A DNA stretch of 60,000 nucleotides. Source: Tubiluchus corallicola. Taxonomy: Eukaryota > Priapulida > Priapulimorpha > Priapulimorphida > Tubiluchidae. The notes beneath the pieces were generated by a model, which did no database searches, was not told where the DNA came from, and saw only the letters and a program-made list of their open reading frames with translations. Of this stretch, positions 1 through 10,665 are shown piece by piece. The stretch lies in contig JAQGDQ010000227.1 of the NCBI GenBank assembly GCA_030141605.1, positions 164,001-224,000 of the forward strand, given 5' to 3'. The number at the start of each line of letters is the position of its first letter. The first letter of the stretch is position 1. The translations under genes and the position numbers were made by a program.

Positions 1-318
1 GCATTGAACACTTTTTAATGACTTGGTGTGCCAACTCTATAAAATTTTATTTTTAATATATTAAGTTAAAGTTCTTGCCTCGATTTCAATATTCATTTTA
101 TCGCATGTCCTATATGTTGATTTTTTGATCTAAGAAGTGTGTAAAATCATACTAACAAAGCAAAAGTGAACTGACAAAAAACAAATTTAATCAGATTTTT
201 TTCTAAAATTCTAAACATGTCTTTAATTTTTTTTGATATTCTTATTTGTCACTTGATTTAAAGCAGTTATGCATCTATGAAGTGTGTAAGTTTGATTTTT
301 TCTTTCATATTTCTTTAG

Positions 319-1054
319 GAAACTGTTAAAGAAGATATGTCAGTAGACGTTCCTCAGAAACTAGGTCTGCTTCTGCTGCTAGCCAAACTTGTGGATAATT
401 CGTGGTATCTACACAAATCAATGTTACTTAAATATGAAGTATTTTTAGTAAGAATGCAAAAGAAGTTTTTATAATGACATTAAGTTCGTAAGTATGTTTT
501 TGAATAGATAACATTTTCTAGCTCTCGGGATTATAAGTGCTTGTTGTGTGTTACGGGCTGGCAGATGATGCAAAATGTCAGTATTGTAAGTATATGTTGT
601 GTGTTACTGCATGCCAAAGAATTCAAGCTGCACATTGTCACTTGAACTAATTTAATTAATTTTTGTTAAAGTTTATTTTAGTGTGCCATGAAAGGATACC
701 ATGTGGTGTGTTACAGATCCCAAGGACTTGTTGTGCAATGGGTGTATAGTTTTGATACAGTAGTCATACATACATTTCACTTGCACAACTTAACTACACA
801 CTTTAGTTAATACCATTATCAATTTACTTTTAGAAAGTAGTCTAATAGAATTCACACTTGTCAGCTAAGTATTTTTATCACTGGTCATTGTCATCATCTT
901 TGCTATCAAATTCATACAAACAATGTTGTCATCATTATCATTGTCACCGTCACCACCGTCAACATCATCATTTCAATAATGCATTTTTCGTACTTTCTAG
1001 GCTTCTGCAGTTTTAAGAAGTGAAAATGGAGCAAACTTGACCTGGAAAGTATAG
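319..1054 (+). CDS. Candidate last two coding exons of an unidentified gene (partial, 5' part outside window)
   Basis: Exon A (319-447) follows a pyrimidine-rich acceptor ending in TTTCTTTAG. It is open for 43 codons, starting ETVKEDMSVDVPQKLG, passing through a leucine-rich helix-like stretch and WYLHKS, and ending before a good donor, GTAAGA at 448. Exon B (1001-1054) follows the acceptor TACTTTCTAG. It continues in phase 0 for 17 codons (ASAVLRSENGANLTWKV) and ends in TAG. An AATAAA lies 226 bases after the stop, with a TG-rich stretch just beyond, so a complete 3' end can be drawn. The exon phases match, and both exons look less AT-rich than the flanking introns. I do not recognise the protein family. 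If the donor at 448 is not used, exon A instead reads to a TAA at 472-474. This is a prediction from splice signals and open frame only. Confidence 0.4.
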
Positions 1055-1279
1055 TGTTTGGAAAGCCACTTCAGTTTCAACATGGCTGTCCTGGTTATCA
1101 ACATGTTTCAGGTTTGTTTTTATTTTAACGATAATTAATGAGTCACTAAAACAGCTCACTTTCTGCTTGTCTTACATCTAATTCAACTCTAGCATTACTG
1201 AAAATGTTTTTAATACTTCTGTTTATTACTTGAATTACTGATAATAGTGGTAAACTTTTCCCATAAAAATGTTTTGATA

Positions 1280-1304
1280 AATAAAATGATGAATGATTGT
1301 GTTG
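1280..1304 (+). terminator. Candidate poly(A) signal of the left-edge gene
   Basis: AATAAA is at 1280-1285, followed by a TG-rich stretch (GATTGTGTTG) about 10 bases downstream. This is the usual arrangement of a metazoan cleavage and polyadenylation signal. It lies 226 bases after the candidate stop codon at 1054. AATAAA is common in AT-rich DNA, so the match gains weight only from its position. Confidence 0.35.
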
Positions 1305-1460
1305 AAGATTACTAATTGACTATGACAACAACATTGATGACAATGACCAAAATCAAGACTTACTAATGAGGATGATTGCTGATGATAGCGCTGATGATAG
1401 CAATGATGCCAATTTTGACAAAGGTGGAGAGTTGATGTTGAGGGTATTTGTAGTGATAAT

Positions 1461-1633
1461 GGTTATGATGATGATGATGATGATGATGATGACGACGACG
1501 ACGATGATGATGATGATGGTGATGACGATGATGATGGTGATGATGATTACAGTGACGATGATGATGATGGTGATGATGACGACAGTGATGATGGTGATGA
1601 TGATTACAGTGACGATGATGATGGTGGTGGTGG

Positions 1634-1665
<32 letters not shown>

Positions 1666-1960
1666 GTGATTGTGGTGGTGGTAGTGGTGGTGGTGTTGGT
1701 GTTGGTGGCATTGGTGATGATGATTATGATGGTGATTGTGGTGGTGGTAGTGGTGGTGGTGTTGGTGTTGGTGTTGGTGGCATTGGTGATGATGATGATG
1801 ATGGTGATTGTGGTGGTGGTAGTGGTGGTGGTGTTGGTGTTGGTGGCATTGGTGATGATGATTATGATGATGATGGTGATTGTGGTGGTGGTAATGGTGG
1901 TGGTGTTGGTGTTGGTGGCATTGGTGATGATGATGATGATGATGATGGTGATGATGATAA
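1461..1960. repeat. Imperfect trinucleotide repeat (GAT/GAC/GGT)n with internal ~60-bp periodicity
   Basis: About 500 bases of GAT, GAC and GGT triplets. From 1650 to 1930 the pure GAT is replaced by a longer unit, GATGATGGTGATTGTGGTGG followed by TAGTGGTGGTGTTGGTG and GGCATTG, which recurs four times at roughly 60-72 bases. Both strands therefore carry long open frames (poly-Met/Val on one strand, poly-Ile/Thr on the other). These are consequences of the triplet period and not genes. Confidence 0.95.
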
Positions 1961-2395
1961 TGATCAATAATGATAATAACGATACACTCGATAGTAACAA
2001 CAGTCAGAGTTATGCTAGGTTTTTATTATTATTATTGTTATATATTATAGTTATTGACACTAAATCTGATGTTAAATTATTTCTTTATGCTGGTAAAAAT
2101 TATGAAACTTACTATGTTTTGAAATGTTTGAACTGTTTACTACTTAATTTTGCCTCTCTTGATAAAGCGTGTAGGCGTTCATAATCCCGGCAAGCACTTG
2201 CCAATAGTAGAAAATCTTATTTTTCCCAGTGTCAGACTTTCGAATACACGTGATCGTATCCTAAGTTGACTGCTGCTTCTACTGCTGTGTAGAACTCAAC
2301 AAGTTGTTTCTGTCTTTTGCACTGGGATGTCACACAGGTAGGTAGATTGGAGAGAAAATATGGCTAGACAGCCTCCGCCTAGCACAACTCTAACG

Positions 2396-2443
2396 CCAAT
2401 AAGATTTTTCTTTAATATTTTCAACGAATAAATTTACTGTCAA
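2396..2443 (-). promoter_or_regulatory. Bipartite TGACA-TAAATTTAAT / ATTGG motif, inverted copy
   Basis: Read on the minus strand this is CTTGACA followed by GTAAATTTATTC, an A-rich middle (GAAAATATT) and AAAAATCTTATTGG. The distance from the first base of the TAAATTT block to the end of ATTGG is 42 bases, identical to the plus-strand copies at 3.6-3.9 and 8.6-9.1 kb. It sits in DNA richer in G+C than its surroundings. ATTGG is an inverted CCAAT box (the core bound by NF-Y in animals). The function of the whole element is unknown. Confidence 0.6.
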
Positions 2444-3550
2444 GCGGCCGGCTAGAGTGATTCCTCCATCCCTCCCTGACCCCCATTATTGCAAAAGTGT
2501 GTTTATAGTTTGTTAAAATATTATGAATAATAGCCGGGCCATTGAAAGTTTTTGCCGTTGACTGGATTTGCAGGGTGAACTTTAGTATTTATTGCTCGCT
2601 ATTTACAGACTTTTTAAATTATTTATTGCTACATTCTTACCGTATCGTAACCGGGTAATTACAAGACTGTGTGCTCGTCTTGCCCTGCTCTCTCTCTCTC
2701 TCTGTCTCTAAACGGCTTTACAACTGTGAATAACAACGTCAAAAAGCAGAGGAAGTGCCCGTGCTGCACAGATAGTGAACTTAATATTGTAGTTTTTGTA
2801 GTTAAGATGTGATTACGGCTCGTGAAATTGTAAATATCGATAAATGCATGTGCGCTCGCAGAACTGGATGTATTTGTCAAAAGTACTTTTATGCAAATTA
2901 TCGGGAATTTTCCAAAATTTGGGACTGCTAGTGGTGGCACCCTAGCGCAGGAAACTTAGTTAAAGTATGTCTTGTTTATTTCCCTTTGTTTTTTTAATTA
3001 TTGATTTTTTTATCAGGCAAAAGACGTTGTTGGTTTAAACGTTTTATGTCTGTTCGCTTTGAGTTAAAATCTTGAATTAGCATTTAATTTTTTATGTTAT
3101 TATTTAGCTTATGTTTGATAACGTTATTCCCATTGCTTGATATTAGAAAATTTTACAGGTTTGAATTCTTGTCCTTGCTTAAGTTTGATAAGTTGGTTTT
3201 TTGTATACAGTTAACTTTCACAGTTAAAGTGTTATCAAGATTCTGAATTCATAACTTATCATGTATACAAGCATACAAATACGCCTTTATGTTAGGTAAT
3301 CGAAATTATTTGATCATGAACAATAGGTTTTTTTTATAAAACCTAATCTCACAGTTTGCAAAACGATATTAGCTTCCCAAACGCCCGTTGTATAAACTTG
3401 CCTAATCTGCGCTTTATAGCCTGGGCTGAATCCCCACATGCTCTACGCAAAGCTAGACTCAGAATTTTCGAGAGTTTGCGGTAGCTGTTACTATAGCTGT
3501 TTGTGGAGTAGGCAGCCGATAAGCTGAATGTTGTTCTGACCCTAAGGGTC

Positions 3551-3564
3551 GTTGCCATGGCGAC
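3551..3564. promoter_or_regulatory. RFX X-box-like palindrome
   Basis: GTTGCCATGGCGAC differs by one base from the textbook RFX-family X-box GTTGCCATGGCAAC. It is embedded in a longer inverted repeat (AGGGTCG ... CGACCCT) and lies six bases before the first bipartite TAAATTTAAT/ATTGG motif. In animals, RFX sites next to CCAAT boxes are a known promoter arrangement, for example in ciliary and MHC class II genes. Whether this one is used is inference. Confidence 0.4.
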
Positions 3565-3570
3565 CCTGAA

Positions 3571-3909
3571 GTAAAATTTAATCAGAGAAAAACCGTGAAA
3601 TATTTTCATTGGCTTATGGCGGCTTGAGGCTGGATTGAGGCGGGTTTAGCCATGGCCTAGCCTGCCTCTTGCTTATACACGAACGCGTACAGCCCGAGTC
3701 TTTGACAATGAATTTAATGCTTCGAAGAATTATGAAAATTTTCGATTGGGTTAAGCAGCCTGTCAAACCGGCATAGGATAGAGTTTAGATTAAGACTTTG
3801 ACACTAAATTTAATTCGAACGAAAATTCAGGAAAATGCGTTATTGGGTGCCGGCTCGATTTCTGACAATAAATATAATGCTTTAACAAATTATTCTAAAA
3901 TCCCATTGG
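3571..3909 (+). promoter_or_regulatory. Array 1: four bipartite TAAATTTAAT / ATTGG motifs
   Basis: Four diverged copies in the same orientation: 3571-3612, 3708-3749, 3804-3846 and 3868-3909. Each begins with a (G/A/C)TAAATTTAAT-like block, preceded by TTTGACA or TCTGACA in three of the four. Each has an A-rich centre and ends in ATTGG. The block-to-block length is 42, 42, 43 and 42 bases although the middle is not conserved. Copies are separated by unrelated, G+C-richer sequence of varying length, so this is not an ordinary tandem repeat. Fixed length with free interior suggests two protein-contact sites held four helical turns apart. Confidence 0.6.
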
Positions 3910-4213
3910 TCGTGTGCTTGGTTATGTTTAAGGCTCTGTTTAGTCATTTCACGGATTTGTTTAGTTATGTGAAATCTGCGTGAGCGTTTGGTCGAGTTGC
4001 ACGTGTGTCTGTTTGTTCTTTCATACTGGCTCGATTATATTTCATGCTTTTTTTCATCGCTTTCTGTATTTCGTATTCGTGGATGTTCTGTTGGACTTTG
4101 CTCTGTCTATTTGTATTAACTTTTTCGTGATACAATTTGTTGACTCGATCTAATTATGTTTTTTTCATGCGTGGAAATTGTCCTTATCTATGACAATTGT
4201 TGGATAGTTGCAT

Positions 4214-4313
4214 ACTGATGATTTCTGCTTGCTCTATGATCATTACAAATCATTGCTACTTGGACTGATGATTTCTGCTTGCTCTATGATCATTACAAAT
4301 CATTGCTACTTGG
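4214..4313. repeat. Exact 50-bp tandem duplication
   Basis: Copies at 4214-4263 and 4264-4313 both begin ACTGATGATTTCTGC and end ATTGCTACTTGG, and I see no difference between them. Perfect identity implies a recent event (or recent conversion). No gene overlaps. Confidence 0.95.
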
Positions 4314-6319
4314 GATATATGCTTTAGCCATTAGCCGTGCGGTATTGCTTTGAAGTTTTGGCATACTACTTGCTGTTCCTTGGATATAATCATCTAGTTT
4401 AGACCTGGACCGCCATATATATATGAGTCTTTTTTGTGGTGGCTTCATCGTATCATATAGATTTCTGTCTCGTACTTATTGTAATGATGGCTTCACTGTC
4501 CCGTTTCTTTGTTCAGTTGCGTTTCTACGCCTTTGATTTCACACACACACAAGCTCTCAGCCGAATGATACTGGCTAAATTTGAATTCAATCAATATGGT
4601 AGCCGACCAAGTATCCAGGCGTCGGCATGACCCGTGAGGATTTATATATCTCATGACGAAATGCACGTATACAGAGCGCCGGGTTTACCCCCTTTTCCCC
4701 TGATTTCTCTATTGATTGTTTTTGCAGCCTTCCTGGTCAATGATTAAGCCAGATAGGATCTCTGTTCACTCAAGTAGCAAAATGCTATGATTTATTTATG
4801 TAATTTCAATCAATTGGCGGTATTTACTACTACACTTCTCTCCCAGGACGGCCTGCATATTGCATTTCAGTCTGACTGTGCTGATGATTTTTCTGCTGCT
4901 GTAATGTTTTACAATAGGGGGAGTCATCACGTTTCTGTCACGTGACAGAGGAAATACAAATAAGTCTGAGGAAAAAATTGAGCTCCATATTTGAAGTTCA
5001 TTTTCTCGTGTAAAAAACATTTGCCAAAGATAATTTTGCATCATTAACAGTACGTAATGTACATGCACATTGTTAAATGTTGCTCTTGACATTATAAACT
5101 AGTCCATGAAAAAACAGCAAAACAGCAGTTCACATTTATTGTACATGTTGTTGTGTTAAACGAAATAAACACATAAACAGGTCAACAATAAAGTGACATA
5201 GTAGTGCAATGTAATAATGCATAGAATAACGCAATAACACTCCGAGAATATAACATTTTCAAATTTTTTATTAAGTGTCACAAAAATATGATTTTGATGA
5301 TGACATCATATATGCCTGAATGTACAGGTACCAATTTCCTTTTCTAATTCCCATTAATTAACAGGTAAATATGTGAAGAATGTGTTGCTAATAACAAAAC
5401 AGCTGCCACTTTAATCAATACACATTAATTTTTAATTGGAAACTAATTGTCCATTAACAGCATAATTGTTTTAAATCAATTTTGCTGATTTTAGTTTTGC
5501 TTATTGATTAGGTGTTGAATTTTTAACACACCGGAGGACATAGTTCTATTCAAAGCAACAAGCTTGGCTCCTACAAAGGCAGTTTCGTCCCACGGAAAAT
5601 GGCCTCCTTCATGCTTGAAATTTCAATTCAAGTTATTAAATTCAGTTTCGATATATGAGATTAATAGCTCAGCATGAATTTGGCTACACCGTTTTCTTCG
5701 GATTAGGGTATAGTCGGTGGTTTTTCGATCAGGCCTGCTATCAAAGGGCGTGCTTTGTTGCGGAGGCCGCCATTTTGTGAACGTTTTCGATCGAAAGTGG
5801 GCTTCCAGCTCACTTTTACGTTGTTTGTTGTAGAAATTTGTTTAATTTTCATCTAATTTACGCATCATTTGACAAATCTCTTTTTAATTTATAGGAATGA
5901 ATGACTCTATCTAATTAGCATATTTATTCCATGTGAACAACTGATTGTTTTTCAAAATAATAATTGACAATAACATAAATGTAAGCATTTGTGTTGTGTT
6001 GACTATTAAATTGTGTTTTTTAAGAATTGCAATTAAATTTTTATTTATTTATTTTCTTCATTATTATATTATGTTGCGTAAAATGCTGTTTGTATGCCAC
6101 GTTCACTTTTATGATGGTTATTGCGAAACACTCGTATCACTAAACTTGTTCTTAATTCAGGATTAAGCTCTGGATTCATAGATATTTTGTATTGTTACTC
6201 TATTTTCAGAACGTAGTGGTCCCCACACCTTTCCATCAAGTGGTCACGACCATTTACTTACAACGTGTGACAGTTGTTAACGTGCATTCTTTATTCTGTT
6301 CACTTTGTGTCACATGAAA

Positions 6320-6701
6320 ATGGCCATTAGGGGTGAGCATCGAACTTACGAACCTAAAATTATAGATTTGAACAATTCAGCACTTCAGCCACATACATTC
6401 TTTATAATTAAAATGTTTGAAACGGCATGCAATTAGCACGATTTAACTGCAATTTCTGTGCAAATTTTTTAGCAAACTAATAGCAGTTTTACTGCAGAAC
6501 AAAATCAAGTAATATGTATGATCTCTGTAAGACCACTTTTTACTGTTGGTTCGAAAACTTGCTCGAAAATCTTTCAAACTCAATTCAAATTCGATTCAAA
6601 TTTGAAATACTGAAACTCGGTTCGATTCAAATGCGAAAGACATAAATTCGATTCGATATGAGTTCGCTTTCTGGAAGAGAATGCTCAGCCCTAATGGCCA
6701 T
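6320..6701. mobile_element. hAT-type MITE (R2), 366 bp, with 8-bp target-site duplication
   Basis: The element runs 6328-6693. It is flanked by the perfect 8-bp direct repeat ATGGCCAT at 6320-6327 and 6694-6701. Its termini are short inverted repeats, TAGGGGTGAGCATC at the left and GAATGCTCAGCCCTA at the right. The interior is non-coding, with multiple TTCGATTCAA-like palindromic pieces near the right end. An 8-bp duplication with TAGGG...CCCTA ends is characteristic of the hAT superfamily. The element is too short to encode transposase, so it is a non-autonomous member. A second, longer copy lies at 46944-47556. Confidence 0.85.
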
Positions 6702-7259
6702 GCGTGGTCACATGAAAATGTTTCACACAAGAATTGGAATTTCCAATACAGTTTAGCTTGTAAAGTTGTGCATTCAGTGCAATAAATGTCTAATTGCAAT
6801 CAGCATTTTTTGCAAAACAATGAAAGGGACCACTTATCTCTGTGTCGAGGTACTCCTCAGAAACATTGTAACCGATTAACTTCTGTGTCAGGCATGCCAC
6901 GTATTCATTTGCTATCTTCACGTGTTACTGTGTGATTATGCTCAGTTACAACGTATTAATTGCTGACTTTTGATACCCTACTGTGTGACTGCACTCAGTT
7001 ATAACATTTTACCGTTTCACTGTTTAGTATGCACGCATTAGAGTCTCTTGCAGTTCTCTGTCTCTCTTCCTCTCTAATGCACGTGTCATTTATGATTTAC
7101 TGGACTTAGTTGCAGCTTAACTCTACTGGTCTTGTTGCTGGCAGTTATGTAAATTGATTTATCTCTGCTATATAACTAACATTCAATTTAAGGCATATTG
7201 CTTTTTGCGCCAGTTAAAGGTGCTGGCTTTATTACCAGCATGATTGTGTACAAGCCGTT

Positions 7260-7600
7260 GTAACGACTCTCTTTACTCTCTGTGGCTGCTCGGACACCGG
7301 GAGGGGGCGCTGCCTCTGCGCGCACTCGGCACTGCATATTAATTTTTCGCTGTTAAGTTTTGTTTTCCGGGAATTTTATTTTCCTGCCAGCACGATTTTA
7401 TACAGGCCCTGGCGCCTAAATGGGCAAAGGAAGTTTGATTTTGATCTTAAATCATCTCCGCTTTAACCGTAAATCGCGAGTGATTTGGGCCGCGCAGCAG
7501 TCAGCATCAGCAGCCGGTTGCTTAGTGACCGCATCACTGATGCGCTGTCGTCAAGACGTATGCACGTTTATCTGATCATGATGGCGGTATGAATTTGGTT
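7260..7600. other. G+C- and CpG-richer island, possible promoter; no gene assigned
   Basis: This stretch is clearly richer in G+C and CpG (for example GGAGGGGGCGCTGCC, TCTGCGCGCACTCGG, GGGCCGCGCAGCAG) than the surrounding DNA. It ends in CATGATGGCGGTATGA, which could be a YY1-like ATGGCGG box or a start codon next to a GTATGA donor. No open frame of useful length is present. An unannotated promoter or ancient repeat are the alternatives. Confidence 0.2.
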
Positions 7601-8020
7601 TGAGAAGGAAGATTTTTACATGACTGTTCCCGATGAATGCTTGTGTAATTAATTTAGCGCAGAACATCGACCAAATAATAAAGGAATTGTCTGTTACGAT
7701 TTTCACTGATTTCACTCTTTGTTGTATGAAAGAATTATGAATTATTAGACAGTGAATTCTAGAGTTTTAGTTGTTTTTCTACATTAATTGCTTTGTTGAC
7801 TCGTTTTCCATCTCCCCACTAGCATTTTTGCATAAAAGCTGTAGCAAATAAACTTTTCAATAAAAAATCAATTAATTTCCTTTTTCACTTACGTTTACTT
7901 ACTCACCGCCCCGATCAAGTCGTCTGGCACTTGTTCCAAGGGTTAATTTTTAAAATATAATCGATTTGAATACAGTTAGTTCCTGAAGAATGCAACAAGA
8001 TTCAGGTGCCACGGAAGCAG

Positions 8021-8066
8021 TCATAGACATACATAGACATAGACATAGAACATTTATTTTCTCCAG
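8021..8066 (-). mobile_element. Candidate retroposon 3' tail fragment (CTATGT repeats)
   Basis: Read on the minus strand this is GGAGAAAATAAATGTTC followed by CTATGT repeats. A body ending in AATAAA and a short tandem tail (rather than poly-A) is typical of the 3' end of some SINEs and LINEs, and the SINE in this window ends in the analogous CTTTGT repeats. Only the tail is convincing; no body could be matched. Confidence 0.35.
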
Positions 8067-8590
8067 TTAGTTTAACATCAAAAGTTTTTTAAATATTACG
8101 TAATTATAATCATGGAGTCTTCTGAACTGATATGTGTATGTGTTTATGTATGTGTTTATGTGTGTGTGCCAGTAGAATTTAGTAGAAGCAAACTATGGAA
8201 ACGTGTTTGTTGCAACAAAAAACGTGGAAAAATGTTAACATTCCACAAATTCTGCACAATCTGCTTTTCTACGCTAAAACATTTTGCTTGTTGTCGTGTT
8301 GAAATCAGGCCAACGGCACATTAGCCTGGGTGATAAATACACTTAGAGTCGCGTTACATTATATTGGAGTAATAATTATGACAGGATACGTGTATGACTC
8401 ATAAGTCATAACTTAGGCATGGTTTTAAAATCAGCTCGATTGTTAAAATGGTGGCTGATCTTGTGTGGTTGTTGTTCGTCCATTGAAGCTTTTGTTTTTT
8501 TTTCGTCCACGTTTCGGCTCCGGTTGCGGTTCTGTGCTTACTAAAGCGTTTACTACGGGGCATTAGAGGAGTTGGCTTTAGCTGGCTGCC

Positions 8591-9136
8591 ATAAAATTTA
8601 ATCAGCAGATAAATTCAAAAAATCGCTATTGGCAGTCCGTGACTCATGGGGTTGAACTTGTGCAAAATGATTAGGTAGCTACTGTATGACCTCACCCGCC
8701 GCCCCGTTTGACAGTAAATTTATTCCGAGTATAAAATTGCAAAAATCCGCTATTGGCGCTGCGAAGATGGGGTTGGGGCTTTGCATAGGCTGCCCTAGAT
8801 TAATTGTCTAAGCGTTTAGATGGGTAGGGGCCTGCAGCGCTTGTGACATTAAATATAATCAGCCGAAATATGAGAGAAATTTCCCATTGGCTGCGGCATG
8901 GTCTATTTACATATAATGCATGGCGTAGTGCGCCCGCTTGTGATAGAAGGCAGGCAGGCGTTTGTTTCAGTTTGACATTAAATTTAATCTTAGAAAATAG
9001 CGCTTAAATTTCTAATTGGTTAGCACCAAAGTAATTTTGGTTTTGCCACAATGCCTTGCCATTATTACTGAAGAATGAACCGGCCGAGTTTGACATTAAA
9101 TTTAATCTTGGTGAAAATTCAAAAAAATCCCATTGG
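8591..9136 (+). promoter_or_regulatory. Array 2: five bipartite TAAATTTAAT / ATTGG motifs
   Basis: Copies at 8591-8632, 8714-8756, 8849-8890, 8978-9019 and 9096-9136, all in plus orientation. Their starts are spaced 118-135 bases apart. Lengths are 42, 43, 42, 42 and 41 bases. The last two begin with the full block TTTGACATTAAATTTAATC, and several end in AAATCCCATTGG or a close variant. Sequence between copies is G+C-richer and not obviously related, although short pieces such as GGGCCTGCAGCGC and GCATGG hint at a decayed ~125-bp unit. This could be a promoter/enhancer array, a decayed satellite, or a row of small-RNA promoters. No coding region follows that I can identify. Confidence 0.65.
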
Positions 9137-9487
9137 TCTGTCGGTTAAAAGGGTAAGTTAAAATGGATGGCTGTCTAGTAGAATGTTGTTATTTACTGTT
9201 GTTGCACGATGTGCTGTGTGGTTTGATGAATTTGTGTTGTGTTTTGTTTTACAAGAGGATTATGTTCATAATTACTTGTGCATGAATAGTCTGCTTATGT
9301 TGATTAATGGATAGTGCGGCTGGCGACTGGTTTTTTTGCACTTTTGGATACCTTTACTGCTACTGCTGTTACTGCTGTTGCTATAGTTTAATGGAATACG
9401 GATATTTTGCGCAGTGCTCTTTTTGGATTTTGAATTTGAATTTGACAACAGTGCGATTAATTTTTTTGGTCGCAAACTTGTGGTAAG

Positions 9488-9497
9488 TATATAAAAG
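9488..9497 (+). promoter_or_regulatory. Candidate TATA box downstream of motif array 2
   Basis: TATATAAAAG is a good TATA-box match lying about 350 bases after the last ATTGG of array 2. It is followed by the less AT-rich GGGCGTTCGTCC. No convincing coding exon was found in the next kilobase. TATA-like strings are frequent in AT-rich DNA, so this is weak on its own. Confidence 0.2.
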
Positions 9498-10665
9498 ATG
9501 GGCGTTCGTCCATTTTGTGATCGTCTTTGTCGTTCTGTTGTTAGGCTTTGTTTAGCTGCTTTCCTATAACGTAATGTATCATCTTGACACGTATTAGCAA
9601 CATTTGTACACTAGGATTTAAGATTATTGTGAAGAAAAGGCAGCAAAGACCAAAATAATGTTCGTCTAGTCAAGTGGCTCAGAGGAAGCTTGGTACCGTT
9701 TAAATTATTATCTGTTATTTGTTCGTATACTTTCTATTATCTGTTGGTCTCTTGCAAGTAACTCTACTTCAGCAATTAAGGAATTCAGGGTTCATCAGTC
9801 CTAGAAAAATATTTCCGATTGATAGGTTAATGCCAGTCAGAATTACCAAAAAATGCTGAAATAACCAATATGCTGCTCTCGTGAGCTTTAATACTGATTT
9901 TTTTTTGATAAATAGGTGTGGTTGTGATCAGTAAAAATTTCCTCATACTTGCATGTGGTACATTAGGGACAATAGGCCGATGTACTCTTGTATGTCCAGA
10001 ATCTGAAATAAGCATTCATTTTCTTGTGAAAATCAATAGGGTCTCATAAAAAATCAATGATTTCATTATGTGCGTTAATGCATCTCCAAGATATCTACCG
10101 ATCACTTTTGCAAGAATTCAACGACAAGCGTTTCCTATTCCTTATGCAGTTTACATGTATGTTGCATAATTGTACTTCAGAACTTGTGGGACTATACATA
10201 ATACTATTGTGAATTTTTATATTGTATAGGCCTATGGTTACATAACCACGTCTTCTCTGGCTAATTACAAGGATGTATTTCCTCAGAAGTCTAGGTTGAG
10301 TTACTAAATGTTAAATTTGCATTAAACAGAATGAATCATATTCATAAATTTGTACAGTGTACATGGGCCTGCAAATAAAACCCAGATCAAAAATTGTATG
10401 TGGAATTGACGTTGTATATGTATGCGTAATAACAATGTGTACAGCAAAGGCTGTTGATACAAATATTGCGCATATTGCTGCTTTATAGTGGGCATATTAG
10501 TTGAGGTCTTGGTTCTGCAGACTTAATTTAATGGGTATACAGAGCTAGGTAAAGTGGAAGCAAACTTTTATAAAGATATAGAGGAGTTTGATGTTGTTTG
10601 TGTGTTGTAAACTAATTTGCCTATTGTCTGAAGAGAAGTTTGTTATCTTAAGGTTGTTTGGCACT

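Noticed and set aside
1353-2184. Long open frames on both strands (Met/Val-rich and Ile/Thr-rich)
   Set aside because: They read a GAT/GGT trinucleotide repeat whose period keeps all frames open; no splice or composition evidence for coding.
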